Part shown: positions 35,563 through 44,406 of the stretch, one piece after another
Position numbering within the stretch: the first letter of the stretch is position 1
How the letters are laid out: the number at the start of each line of letters is the position of its first letter
DNA from: Mucilaginibacter daejeonensis
GTDB lineage: Bacteria; Bacteroidota; Bacteroidia; Sphingobacteriales; Sphingobacteriaceae
NCBI RefSeq assembly: GCF_020783335.1
Contig: NZ_CP086068.1
Coordinates: 4,588,001-4,652,000 of the forward strand
Reading direction: 5' to 3'
DNA length: 64,000 bases
Translations under genes and position numbers: made by a program
Notes under the pieces: generated by a model
What the model was told of the DNA's origin: nothing
Seen by the model: only the letters and a program-made list of their open reading frames with translations
The model's database searches: none

Positions 35563-35846
35563 GCAGTATTTTATTTGGAGAGATACAAAACTACAAAAAT
35601 GCTGCTAACAAGATCACATGCAGCCATTTTTACCGATCATCTTGTAACAACAGAACCTTTACCTCGCGTCGACCCGGATCAAGACCCGCTCACCATATCC
35701 AAATTATATTTGGCATTATGGATAGACACAGTGCTTCCATATCGCCTAAAAACCTCATTTATAAAGCGCTTAACCGGTTTTTGTTTACCAAAATGCCTAA
35801 CTTAGCCAACTAATATTTAATTAATTACATAATTTATTCGAGACAA
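35563..35846. other. Intergenic region between SDR gene and asd
   Basis: The 284 bases separate divergent genes. Only the CAAAACTA box at 35586-35593 for the SDR gene is recognised. The last 50 bases before asd are AT-rich and should carry its promoter, but no good match was found. No riboswitch-like structure was seen. Confidence 0.5.
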
Positions 35847-36854
35847 ATGAAAGTCGCAGTAGTAGGTGCTACCGGTTTGGTAGGCACTAAAATGTTGCAG
35901 GTCCTTGAGGAGCGCAACTTCCCGGTAACCGAGTTGATCCCAGTGGCATCCCCAAAAAGTGTAGGTAAGGAAGTTACCTTTAAGGGTAAGCCATATAAGG
36001 TGGTACTTGCCGAGGATGCGATAAAGCAGAAGCCCGACCTGGCCTTGTTCTCGGCCGGCGGCAGCACTTCATTGGAGCAGGCCCCACTTTTTGCAGAGGC
36101 AGGCATCACCGTTATCGATAATTCATCGGCCTGGCGTATGGATCCTACCAAAAAGCTGGTAGTGCCCGAGGTAAATGCCGACGTACTTACCGCCGAGGAC
36201 AAGATCATTGCCAACCCCAACTGCTCAACCATACAAATGGTGGTTGCCTTGAAACCCCTGCACGATAAATATAAGATCAAACGCGTGGTAGTATCTACCT
36301 ACCAATCAGTGACCGGTACCGGCGTTAAGGCAGTGGATCAGCTGTTCAATGAGCGTAACGGCGTTGAAGGCCCTAAAGCTTACCCGTACCAGATCGACCT
36401 GAACGTGTTGCCGCACATCGATGTGTTCACCGAGAATGGCTACACCAAGGAAGAGATGAAAATGATCAAAGAGACCCAAAAGATCATGGGCGATAATAGC
36501 ATCCGTGTAACGGCCACTACCGTGCGTATACCGGTAATGGGCGGTCACTCTGAATCTGTTAACGTGGAATTTGAGCAGGATTTTGACCTTGACGAACTGC
36601 GCACCCTGCTGAGCGAAGCTCCGGGTGTGGTAGTGGTAGACGATGTGGCCAACCTGAAATATCCAATGCCATTGGATGCTCACGAAAAGGATGAAGTATT
36701 TGTTGGTCGTCTCCGTCGTGATGAGACCCAGCCCAACACGCTGAACGCCTGGATCGTTTCAGACAATCTGCGTAAAGGTGCTGCCACCAACGCGGTACAG
36801 ATCGCTGAGTACCTGGTAGCTCAAAAATTGGTGGGCGAGGCTGTTGAAGCTTAA
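35847..36854 (+). CDS. asd: Aspartate-semialdehyde dehydrogenase
   Basis: Asd reduces aspartyl phosphate to aspartate semialdehyde for lysine, methionine and threonine synthesis. The 335-residue product has VAVVGATGLVGTKMLQVLEE at the N-terminus (NADP site), FSAGGSTS, the catalytic cysteine in IANPNCSTIQMV, the conserved YQSVTGTGVKAV, RIPVMGGHSESV and a C-terminal NLRKGAATNAVQIAE. Length and motifs are standard. It stands alone with a strong terminator. Confidence 0.95.
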   Translation: MKVAVVGATGLVGTKMLQVLEERNFPVTELIPVASPKSVGKEVTFKGKPYKVVLAEDAIKQKPDLALFSAGGSTSLEQAPLFAEAGITVIDNSSAWRMDPTKKLVVPEVNADVLTAEDKIIANPNCSTIQMVVALKPLHDKYKIKRVVVSTYQSVTGTGVKAVDQLFNERNGVEGPKAYPYQIDLNVLPHIDVFTENGYTKEEMKMIKETQKIMGDNSIRVTATTVRIPVMGGHSESVNVEFEQDFDLDELRTLLSEAPGVVVVDDVANLKYPMPLDAHEKDEVFVGRLRRDETQPNTLNAWIVSDNLRKGAATNAVQIAEYLVAQKLVGEAVEA

Positions 36855-36873
36855 CCGTTTATTAACCACCTGT

Positions 36874-36912
36874 AAAAAAAGGGTGCTGACCATGGTCAGC
36901 ACCCTTTTTTTA
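36874..36912 (+). terminator. Terminator of asd
   Basis: A perfect 24-base palindrome (36881-36904, GGGTGCTGACCA with its complement) is preceded by seven A and followed by seven T, so it can act on both strands. Confidence 0.92.
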
Positions 36913-37033
36913 TCCTTCCACTTTTATAAGGGCTATACCTGCGGCACGGCGACGGGCAAACAATTCAAAACATTTTATAGTTTCAGTTAAATAGCACATG
37001 CAGGTAAGCACCTGTACAAGACCCGCGATTTAG

Positions 37034-38377
37034 TTGAGACACCTATATTATTTAAGTCCTGATCAAAGATCAGCACTGATCAGATCGTTGTTGTTGATGA
37101 CGCTGTTGATAGCGTTCGGCAGCGCCTACGCCCAGGTGATCGCTCCTGTGGATTCGGTGAAGGCCGATTCGTTGCGTAATGCTGCCAAGGCAAGGCCAAC
37201 GGTTGATACCCTGCACAAACAATACGACTTTGGCGACCTAGTGAAAGCCATACTGCATCCGCACGGCCGTAAGGATACCGTACAAAAGAAACCTTCGGGC
37301 ATCACTGTGATACCCAACATCGCTTCTAACCCGAGCATCGGTTTTCAGATCGGTATCAAAGCAGTGGCCGGTCGTAAACTTGGTACCGACCCTACCACCC
37401 TCATGTCGGTAGCGGCCACCTCGGCATCTATCACCACCAAGGGCATCCTGTATTTTTACATCAACCATAACGTATATACCAATGCCAACCGTTGGAATTT
37501 CCAGGGCAACATCGTAACGGCCAAAACGGTCACGCCCGACTTTGGTGTAGGCATTGGCCACGATGGCGGTGGCGATCAGGGCGACCAGATCCTCAACAAT
37601 GCCGGCCGTAAGGCCTATGTACTACACTCGGTCTACTATAACATTCGCGAAAAGGTTTACAAAGAGGTAAGTAATGGCCTGTTCGTAGGGGCCGGGCTGT
37701 CGTTCGATATACGCCGCAGCATCGAAGACCGTATATCTACTACGCCGCTTACGCCTAACAATATCTATTCGGACCGGTATGGTTTCAATCCTGGTAATTA
37801 CTCGGCCAATGGCTTGTTGTTCAATTTGCAATATACCACGCGCGATAACTTGAACCGGGCCTACAAAGGTATCTATGCAGACGTCGGTATACGCGCCAAC
37901 CAGACCTGGATAGGCAGCACCAAAAATGCGGTACAACTAGTGACCGACTTTCGTAAATACTGGAGCCTGAGCTCCCGCAACCCCGAACATGTGATCGCCT
38001 TTTGGAACTGGGGAGCTTACCTGCTTGGCGGTGCGTTGCCCTATCTCGAACTGCCTGGCACCGGTCGTGACCCGGCCTTTAGGAGCGGCAGGGGATATAC
38101 GGTCACTTACTTTAAGGGTACGCAATACTTTTATTCGGAGGCCGAATACCGCTTCCCGATCACCCGTAACAAGTTCATTAGCGGGGTAACGTTTTTCAAT
38201 GTGCAAACCGCCAACGATGATATCAATATTCCCCTGTTCAAATACTGGCAACCGGGTGGCGGCGTCGGCCTGCGCATATTGTTCAACAAGGCCACGCGTA
38301 CCAACCTCTGCCTGGACTATGCCTTCGGTAAGTTCGGTTCCAAAGGATTCTTTTTGGGGTTGAACGAGGCTTTTTAG
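37034..38377 (+). CDS. BamA/TamA-type outer membrane barrel protein
   Basis: The up to 447-residue product has a signal peptide ending FGSAYAQ, a periplasmic linker, then beta-barrel strands with the surface-antigen pattern (VIPNIASNPSIGFQIG, GLFNLQYTTRDN-like strands, FFLGLNEAF with a C-terminal Phe). No POTRA domains are present. The start is uncertain: a TAG stands just before the TTG at 37034, and the only ATG (37097) removes most of the signal peptide n-region. I report the TTG start with caution. It lies downstream of asd but behind a terminator. Confidence 0.72.
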   Translation: MRHLYYLSPDQRSALIRSLLLMTLLIAFGSAYAQVIAPVDSVKADSLRNAAKARPTVDTLHKQYDFGDLVKAILHPHGRKDTVQKKPSGITVIPNIASNPSIGFQIGIKAVAGRKLGTDPTTLMSVAATSASITTKGILYFYINHNVYTNANRWNFQGNIVTAKTVTPDFGVGIGHDGGGDQGDQILNNAGRKAYVLHSVYYNIREKVYKEVSNGLFVGAGLSFDIRRSIEDRISTTPLTPNNIYSDRYGFNPGNYSANGLLFNLQYTTRDNLNRAYKGIYADVGIRANQTWIGSTKNAVQLVTDFRKYWSLSSRNPEHVIAFWNWGAYLLGGALPYLELPGTGRDPAFRSGRGYTVTYFKGTQYFYSEAEYRFPITRNKFISGVTFFNVQTANDDINIPLFKYWQPGGGVGLRILFNKATRTNLCLDYAFGKFGSKGFFLGLNEAF

Positions 38378-38483
38378 AAAGATACTTCTCTTGATATAAA
38401 TACCGTAAAAACACGGTCCGTATACTTATAGGCAAAGCACTATATTGCGCTACCTAAACAAGTGACTATTGGTACTTATCAAA

Positions 38484-38511
38484 AAAGCCCTGGCCTACAG
38501 CCGGGGCTTTA
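38484..38511 (+). terminator. Hairpin terminator after the barrel gene
   Basis: AAAGCCCTGGC (38484-38494) pairs with GCCGGGGCTTT (38500-38510) around CTACA. The plus-strand T run is short; the minus strand has six T. Confidence 0.6.
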
Positions 38512-38606
38512 AGTTCAATGCCCATACAACTCTGTGGAGTGTCCAAGACTCTGTTTTGCTAAAACAATTAGCCAAACATCATGTTGTTATTTGAAATTGA
38601 ATAACC

Positions 38607-38870
38607 ATGGCAACTGAACATAAGAACACTGAGCAAGACGACATTAACCCAACACCACTCAACGGCTCTAACACCGTGAAAGACCCTGATGAATGGACCA
38701 CCGGCGATGAACCGATGACCGGCGCACAGCATTCCTATTTAAAAACACTGTCTGACGAGGCTGGCGTAGAGTTCGATGGTTCGTTGAGCAAGGCAGAGGC
38801 TTCTAAACGGATCGATGAGCTTCAGCACAAGACGGGCCGCGGACTGGAAGAGAACAACGTGGATCAATAG
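38607..38870 (+). CDS. DUF3072 small protein
   Basis: The 87-residue product has an acidic, probably disordered N-terminus (EHKNTEQDDINPTPLN) and the DUF3072 block PMTGAQHSYLKTLSDEAG with LSKAEASKRIDELQ. Such proteins are widespread, small and of unknown role. It is monocistronic. Confidence 0.78.
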   Translation: MATEHKNTEQDDINPTPLNGSNTVKDPDEWTTGDEPMTGAQHSYLKTLSDEAGVEFDGSLSKAEASKRIDELQHKTGRGLEENNVDQ

Positions 38871-39001
38871 TCCTGCTATCATCATTACGGCCACAGTGCA
38901 ACTGCTGGTGATTGTGGCCGTAGTGATGTAATAGCTCTGTTCATATCATATTCTGGTTGATCTGAGATAATATCTACGCGGTCGTGTGTAAATGCTTTAG
39001 A

Positions 39002-39009
39002 TACATTTG
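39002..39009 (+). promoter_or_regulatory. Candidate -7 element
   Basis: TACATTTG matches TAnnTTTG 25 bases before the ATG at 39035. No TTG is seen at the correct distance. Confidence 0.45.
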
Positions 39010-39034
39010 AACGCATCAACATCTTATCCCTATC

Positions 39035-39511
39035 ATGAAACATCTATTGATCGCAGTGGCGCTTACAGCCTTTGCAGCCATCGCTTCCGCGCAGGTCATG
39101 ACACCTGAGGACCGTGCCAATTGGAACGGCTTTGTCGATTTTTTAGATGCCAAGGGCATGAAGGGTTCCACCAAGTTAGATAAGCCCTGCCAAACCACTT
39201 CCCTCAACCTGTTCAATGAATATTGCGCCAGCCGTGGTTTAAAGCTCGATTATCACAACTTTGTCACCATGGTACAGACCAATATATCCGAATATCGAAA
39301 ATTAGCACTTCAGGAGATCAGGCAAGGTAAAGCGCTTTTTAAAGGTACTGATGATGAGTTCATGCCTGGACTTAGCACTATTGACGGTTGGGCAGGCTCC
39401 CGGACCACCACTTATAAGTTCCCGGCCGAAAAGACGGTAATGACCCGCAATGGCCAGGTATTATCCGATCAGCGCAACGCCGTTTACCTGAACATGAAGG
39501 CCAGGCAATGA
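39035..39511 (+). CDS. Secreted protein of unknown function
   Basis: The 158-residue product has a signal peptide (MKHLLIAVALTAFAAIASAQ) and a small mature domain that starts with TPEDRANWNGFVDFLDAKGM and contains two cysteines. The helix-rich block FNEYCASRGLKLDYHNFVTM is conserved-looking but I do not recognise it. Confidence 0.65.
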   Translation: MKHLLIAVALTAFAAIASAQVMTPEDRANWNGFVDFLDAKGMKGSTKLDKPCQTTSLNLFNEYCASRGLKLDYHNFVTMVQTNISEYRKLALQEIRQGKALFKGTDDEFMPGLSTIDGWAGSRTTTYKFPAEKTVMTRNGQVLSDQRNAVYLNMKARQ

Positions 39512-39956
39512 TCGCCGGTATCGACCTGAATTCCTGATCACCATTTTCGTAATTCAATGTCTGCACGTTGCCCAAAGAGGCTAATTGCGACGATCAGATA
39601 CACGTTGCTGGTGTTACATTTATGTGTTACCGCGTTACATTTGGTGTTACAGATCGGCTTTTTGTATGCTTTTTCTTGAAAAAGTTGGGTTTTTACAAAT
39701 TTCGCAACCGTGAAAAGTGGGGAATTTTGGGGAATTCTGTTACAGGCTGTAACACCTTCTCGATACACTAAGCTACATTCGGTAGGCGGTAAACACATAG
39801 GGTCAGACCGGTGAACGTAGCTTCCTTAACCAAGTGAACGGAATTGTTTAAAGGCTCAGCGGATCAAGATCGATCTGTATAGTATCACTGATCGTTTGAC
39901 GCGATCTCACTTGTAACATACCCAGATCTGAGGCGTCTATAGAGTAAAGCCCATCC
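39512..39956. other. 445-base gene-free region with GTTAC iterations
   Basis: Both strands carry only short frames (65-86 codons) without recognisable proteins. GTTAC occurs at 39613, 39626, 39634 and 39646 within 38 bases and again as an inverted pair at 39739 and 39749 (GTTACAGGCTGTAAC). In translation the cluster reads as Val-Thr or Val-Thr-His-Lys-Cys repeats, as in linkers of some mobile-element primases, so it may be a gene remnant. Confidence 0.5.
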
Positions 39957-41330
39957 ATGCATAGGATCAAGTTCAACCTCACCTTATACCTGCTTATCTT
40001 ATTTATCCCATACTTTTCTAATGCCCAGGTGAACCCCGACTCTGTTCGTAAATTGATCAGGGAACAAATGCTTGTACGCAGGATCCCTGGGTTACAGGTA
40101 GCGATCGTGAAAGGCAACAAGCTATGGTTCTCTGAGGCTTTCGGGACCGCTAATATTGAGCATCAAGTACCGGTGACCAACAACACCTTGTTCTCTATCA
40201 ACTCTGCGACAAAGGCGTTCACAGGTGTGGCTATCATGCAACTGGCCGAAGATGGAAAGATAGACGTGATGCAGCCCATAGGCCGTTACCTGGATAGCCT
40301 TCCTCTGGCCTGGAGTAACATTAAGGTTAAAAGCTTACTTGATCACACCTCTGGTATCCCCGACTTTGTGAATGTGAAAAAGGGAGGTTTTATTGAGGGC
40401 CTGCCTTATCCGCAAGCGTTAAAAAGAACGCGCGACCTGCCTATGGAGTTCCCTGAAGGAGAAAGGACCTCTTACAACCAGACCAACTATGTGCTGTTAG
40501 GATAGATCATTGAAAAGTCAAGCGGTAAGCGTTTTGAAGAGTTCGTTAAAGAACGACAGTTCGTACCTGCTGGGATGACGCTCGCAGGCTTTGGTGATTC
40601 AAGAGACGTTATTCCTAACAAAGCACCTACCTATGCCGTGTCAAGAACTACAGAGCGTAATTTCATAAAAGGTCAAACGCTGGAAAGAACGTGGGAAGAG
40701 TTTCCGGAGCTACGGTCGACCGCCGGTATCAACTGCACGGCAACAGAGCTGGCGCAGTGGATCATGGCCCTTCAGAATGGCAAACTATTAAGATCTGCGA
40801 ACAGCTTAAAACAGATGTGGGCACCTCAAAAACTGAACGATGGCAGCTATGGTGGCTGGGCATTGGGCTGGGTGGCTAAAAGAAATGTTGCTCCACGTGC
40901 TGTTGCTGGTATAGGTGGCTCCAGGTCTTGGTTCTACGTTTATCCGGATCATGACCTTACCGTCATCGTACTTACTAACATGAAGTCGATCGGTCCTGAG
41001 AATCTGGCCTCTGAGATCGCTGGCCTTTTCTACCCTGAACTCAAGGCAGCCAATGGCGGTAATTTGTCTGATGCGCTAATACCATTGAATGAACTTTGGA
41101 GATCAAAGAAATATAAAGACCTGAACGCTGCTTATGAGCATTTACTATCGAAGCAGCCGGGTTACAAGATCCCCGAACGTGACCTGGTGAACTGGGCCTA
41201 TTCGGTGTTATTACTGGATAAACGGCCTGCTGAAGCACTTCCCATTTTCCGCCTTTTACTGAGGCTTTACCCCAATAGTGTTGATGGGAAGGAAGGGTTA
41301 GAAGCCGCTACCAATGGCTTGAAAAAATAA
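39957..41330 (+). pseudogene. Class C beta-lactamase-like serine hydrolase, interrupted by an amber codon
   Basis: Two open stretches in the same frame (39957-40505 and from 40506 on) are separated by one TAG at 40503-40505. The first part has a signal peptide (ending FSNAQ), SATK with the nucleophile serine in SINSATKAFTG, and the YxN-type motif in SYNQTNYVLLG just before the stop. The second part continues without a gap (IIEKSSGKRFEEFVKE) and ends with the third-motif region GIGGSRSWFYVY and a C-terminal helical tail. Without suppression the product lacks the second half of the active site. The change could be a single C-to-T or A/G-to-T substitution. The rest of the gene has not decayed, so the event is recent, or the base is an error. 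Confidence 0.85.
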
Positions 41331-41418
41331 TGACCACTGTAACGTAATGATCTAACACGCGGCCGGCCGGCAACGTGACCCTATCTTACTCAGCCACAAC
41401 TTTTTTGAAATAATTTTT

Positions 41419-41464
41419 TTGTCATGTGTATCTAATTATTTAGATTTGGTCTAAATTACCCACA
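41419..41464 (+). promoter_or_regulatory. Promoter with overlapping palindromes (iron-box-like) for PepSY gene
   Basis: TTG at 41419-41421 and TAGATTTG at 41441-41448 are exactly 19 bases apart. Overlapping the -7 box is the inverted repeat ATTTAGA-N5-TCTAAAT, and a further TCTAA half-site stands just upstream (41431), giving TCTAA..TTAGA..TCTAA. Overlapping A/T palindromes on a promoter are typical of Fur-type operators. Repression by iron is inference. Confidence 0.6.
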
Positions 41465-41485
41465 CCAACACTTATCGATCAGTTC

Positions 41486-42760
41486 ATGGCTACCCGATCA
41501 CTCCAAAACAAAAAGGCCTCAGGCCCATCGTTATTTAAAAAGATAGCGGCCTGGTTGCATTTGTGGATGGGACTGCTGACCGGTATCGTGGTGGTGATCA
41601 TCAGTATTACTGGTGCCATCTATGTTTTTGAGCGCGAGTTCAGGGGCATAGCCGAGCCATGGCGATTTGTTAAGGAGCAAAAAGGTGGTATGCTGTCACC
41701 AGCAGCAGTTGTTGAAAAAGCTTTGCCTGCCTTTGCGGCCGATAGCCTAAAGCCCAACGGCATCACCTACGGCATAGCGGGTGAAGCTGCCGAGGTGCGT
41801 GGCACTAACCGCAAGTCGGGCGTGTTCGTTCGTGCTTTTGTTGACCCCTACAGCGGCAAGGTGGTGCATGTGAAACGCCTGCGTGGCAAAAGCAAGGCAG
41901 CCAGGGAGTTCGACTTCTTCCGCTTCATATTGGACGGGCATCGCACGCTTTGGCTACCGCGCGAAGTGGGCCACATGGTGGTGGGCTCATCGGTATTGAT
42001 GTTCTTTTGCATCGCCATTACCGGCCTGGTGTTATGGTGGCCCAAAAAATGGACCAAGGCCATTCGCGATAAAAGTTTCAAGATCAAATTTGATGGTAGC
42101 TTTAAGCGCACCAACTACGACCTGCATAACGTGCTGGGCTTTTACAGCTCTGTTTTCCTGATCATCATATCACTCACGGGACTGATCTGGAGCTTTCAGT
42201 GGGTAAGCCGTTCGGTCTACTGGGCCACATCGGGTGGCAACTCACTTACTGAAAAAGGCGATATGCGGTCAGACACGCTGCACATGACCGAACGCAGTTT
42301 GGCCTCGATCGATAAGGTTTGGCAACGTGTGAACAAGATCGATAACCCTAAAGGATTCTATATTTCCATCCCGGTAAAAGCTGCCGATGCCATCGGCATC
42401 ACCGCCTACCTGCGCGAGGGCACATATTACAAGACCAACGTTTACCAATTTGATCAATACAGCCTAAAGCAACTTAAAGCCAGCGGACCCTTTTCGGGCC
42501 GATATGCTGATGCCTCGGCGGCCGATAAGCTACGCCGTATGAACTACGACATCCATGTAGGTGCCATATTGGGCATTCCCGGCAAGATCATTGCTTTTAT
42601 AGTGGCCTTGATATCGGCCAGTTTGCCGATCACCGGGTTCTATATCTGGTGGGGTAAGCGCAATAAGAAGCCTGCAGCACGCAAACGCCCTGCCGGTAAA
42701 GGTGCAGCTGCCCAACCCAAGCTGGTGTTGCGCCCTAACGTGAGCACGGTAGAGGCATAA
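41486..42760 (+). CDS. PepSY-associated membrane protein
   Basis: The 424-residue product has four membrane helices (near 25-50, 160-185, 210-235 and 365-390) with the family features HLWMGLLTGIVVVIISITG, GHMVVGSSVLMFFCIAITG with WWPK, YDLHNVLGFYSSVF and a last helix ending WWGKRNK. Histidines in the helices suggest haem b binding. Relatives (PiuB/FegB group) are iron-regulated reductases for siderophore iron. No TonB receptor is adjacent. The upstream palindrome supports an iron-related role. Confidence 0.82.
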   Translation: MATRSLQNKKASGPSLFKKIAAWLHLWMGLLTGIVVVIISITGAIYVFEREFRGIAEPWRFVKEQKGGMLSPAAVVEKALPAFAADSLKPNGITYGIAGEAAEVRGTNRKSGVFVRAFVDPYSGKVVHVKRLRGKSKAAREFDFFRFILDGHRTLWLPREVGHMVVGSSVLMFFCIAITGLVLWWPKKWTKAIRDKSFKIKFDGSFKRTNYDLHNVLGFYSSVFLIIISLTGLIWSFQWVSRSVYWATSGGNSLTEKGDMRSDTLHMTERSLASIDKVWQRVNKIDNPKGFYISIPVKAADAIGITAYLREGTYYKTNVYQFDQYSLKQLKASGPFSGRYADASAADKLRRMNYDIHVGAILGIPGKIIAFIVALISASLPITGFYIWWGKRNKKPAARKRPAGKGAAAQPKLVLRPNVSTVEA

Positions 42761-42786
42761 GCGAATCGATCAGCTCCATGAGCTCA

Positions 42787-44406
42787 TCACTCATCGCCCA
42801 GCAGTGCTTTCAGCGTATCTATACTGTCGGCCTCTTCTTTAGGTTTATCCTGACGCCAGCGTAAAATGCGCGGGAAGCGTAGCGCCACACCCGATTTATG
42901 CCTGTTAGACCGGTTGATCCCCTCGAAACCGATCTCGAAAACCAACTCCGGCTTTACAGTACGTACCGGGCCAAATTTTTCCAGCGTATTGCGTTTGATG
43001 AAATGGTCTACCTTGTTGATCTCGGCATCGGTAAGGCCCGAATAAGCTTTTGCAAAAGGCACCAGTTTATCGCCATCCCAAACCGCAAAGGTGTAGTCGG
43101 TATACAGGTCGGCACGGCGGCCATGGCCTTTTTGCGCATAGATCATCACCGCATCTACCGATAGCGGATCGATCTTCCACTTCCACCAGTCGCCCCGGCG
43201 GCGGCCCACCTGGTAATGGGCATCCTTGCGTTTCAGCATAATACCTTCGGCCACCATCTCTCTTGAGCGTTCGCGTATGGTGCTCAGCTCTTCCCAGCTC
43301 TCATAAGTAATGAGCGATGAGATGTTGAACACCTCGGGGAATGAGGTAGCGGCTTGTAACCCTTCCAATAATGCACGGCGTTCGGTCTGCGTTCTATAGC
43401 GAATATCCTCACCTGCATACTCCAAACAGTCGTACGCGATCAGGGCCACCGGGCTATCTTCCAGTATCTTTTTGCTCAGGGTCTTGCGGCCAATTCGGGT
43501 CTGCAACACGGCAAAGGTCAAAGGCGATCCGCTGCGGAACGACAGGATCTCGCCATCGAGCACGGTACCGTCGGGCAGTTCATTTAAAAAGGGATGCAGC
43601 TCGGGGAACTTGTCGGTGGCAAGGTCCTCGCCCCGGCTCCAGATAAAGATCTCGCCGTTACGTTTGATCAGCTGGGCGCGTATGCCATCCCACTTCCATT
43701 CGGCCTGCCAGTTGGCGGCATCGCCCAGCAGGGTCTGCATGGCCTCGGGTGTTCTTTGCTTTTCAGATGTTTCCTGAACAGGATAAGCCAAAAAGAAAGG
43801 ATAGGGCCTCGATACATCTTCCAGTGCGGTATCGGTATGCACCAGCTCGGCATACTGGTAGGTGTCGGGCATCCAGTTACCCATTAACCGGTGGGTAATG
43901 GTAGCGGCATCAAGGTCGGTCACATCGGCAATGGCCTTGATCACCAGGTTTTGCGATACACCTACCCTGAAACTGCCCGTCAGGATCTTGTTGAACACAA
44001 AACGTTCCTGTGTGCCTAATGAGGCCCACGAGTTCAGTAGCCAGTCGTGCTTTTCCTGTTCGGTCTTGTCGTTCAGGTCATTGATCTCGGCTATCCATTC
44101 GGTGAGCGTCTTGTCGCTGCTGCTATCGTTGTCGGGCAATAGCAGGGCCACGGTCTCGGCCAGGTCGCCCACCACGTGGTAGCTTTCCTCAAATAACCAC
44201 GACGGGATGTTGGATGCCTCAATGGCCCACAGCCTGAACTGCGTAGCATTGATCTGCCGTTTAGGTTTACGCCCGGTGAACAGACCCAGCATGTGCATTT
44301 TGTCGGTATCGGGCACGCAGGCAAAATAAGCCTTCAGCGCTTTTACCTTCTCGTTGGTCTTGTTGGTCTCATCGAGTGCGGTGAAGAGTTGGGCGAATGC
44401 TTTCAT
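42787..44406 (-). CDS. ATP-dependent DNA ligase (ligase-associated damage response type)
   Basis: The 539-residue product has an N-terminal DNA-binding domain and an adenylation domain with the active-site lysine in AEWKWDGIRAQL (near residue 240), LDGEILSF, and motif V GIMLKRKDAHY, followed by an OB domain. It matches the stand-alone bacterial ligases that are encoded next to a metallo-beta-lactamase exonuclease. Its start overlaps the exonuclease stop (ATGA). Confidence 0.92.
   Translation of the reverse strand: MKAFAQLFTALDETNKTNEKVKALKAYFACVPDTDKMHMLGLFTGRKPKRQINATQFRLWAIEASNIPSWLFEESYHVVGDLAETVALLLPDNDSSSDKTLTEWIAEINDLNDKTEQEKHDWLLNSWASLGTQERFVFNKILTGSFRVGVSQNLVIKAIADVTDLDAATITHRLMGNWMPDTYQYAELVHTDTALEDVSRPYPFFLAYPVQETSEKQRTPEAMQTLLGDAANWQAEWKWDGIRAQLIKRNGEIFIWSRGEDLATDKFPELHPFLNELPDGTVLDGEILSFRSGSPLTFAVLQTRIGRKTLSKKILEDSPVALIAYDCLEYAGEDIRYRTQTERRALLEGLQAATSFPEVFNISSLITYESWEELSTIRERSREMVAEGIMLKRKDAHYQVGRRRGDWWKWKIDPLSVDAVMIYAQKGHGRRADLYTDYTFAVWDGDKLVPFAKAYSGLTDAEINKVDHFIKRNTLEKFGPVRTVKPELVFEIGFEGINRSNRHKSGVALRFPRILRWRQDKPKEEADSIDTLKALLGDE

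Noticed and set aside
35600..35846. Lysine or other riboswitch upstream of asd
   Set aside because: No conserved stem set or terminator-type hairpin was seen between the divergent genes.
39538..39798. Short frames on both strands in the GTTAC region (39538-39798 minus, 39568-39771 plus)
   Set aside because: No start context, no family, and the translated region is repeat-like. Left as gene remnant or non-coding.
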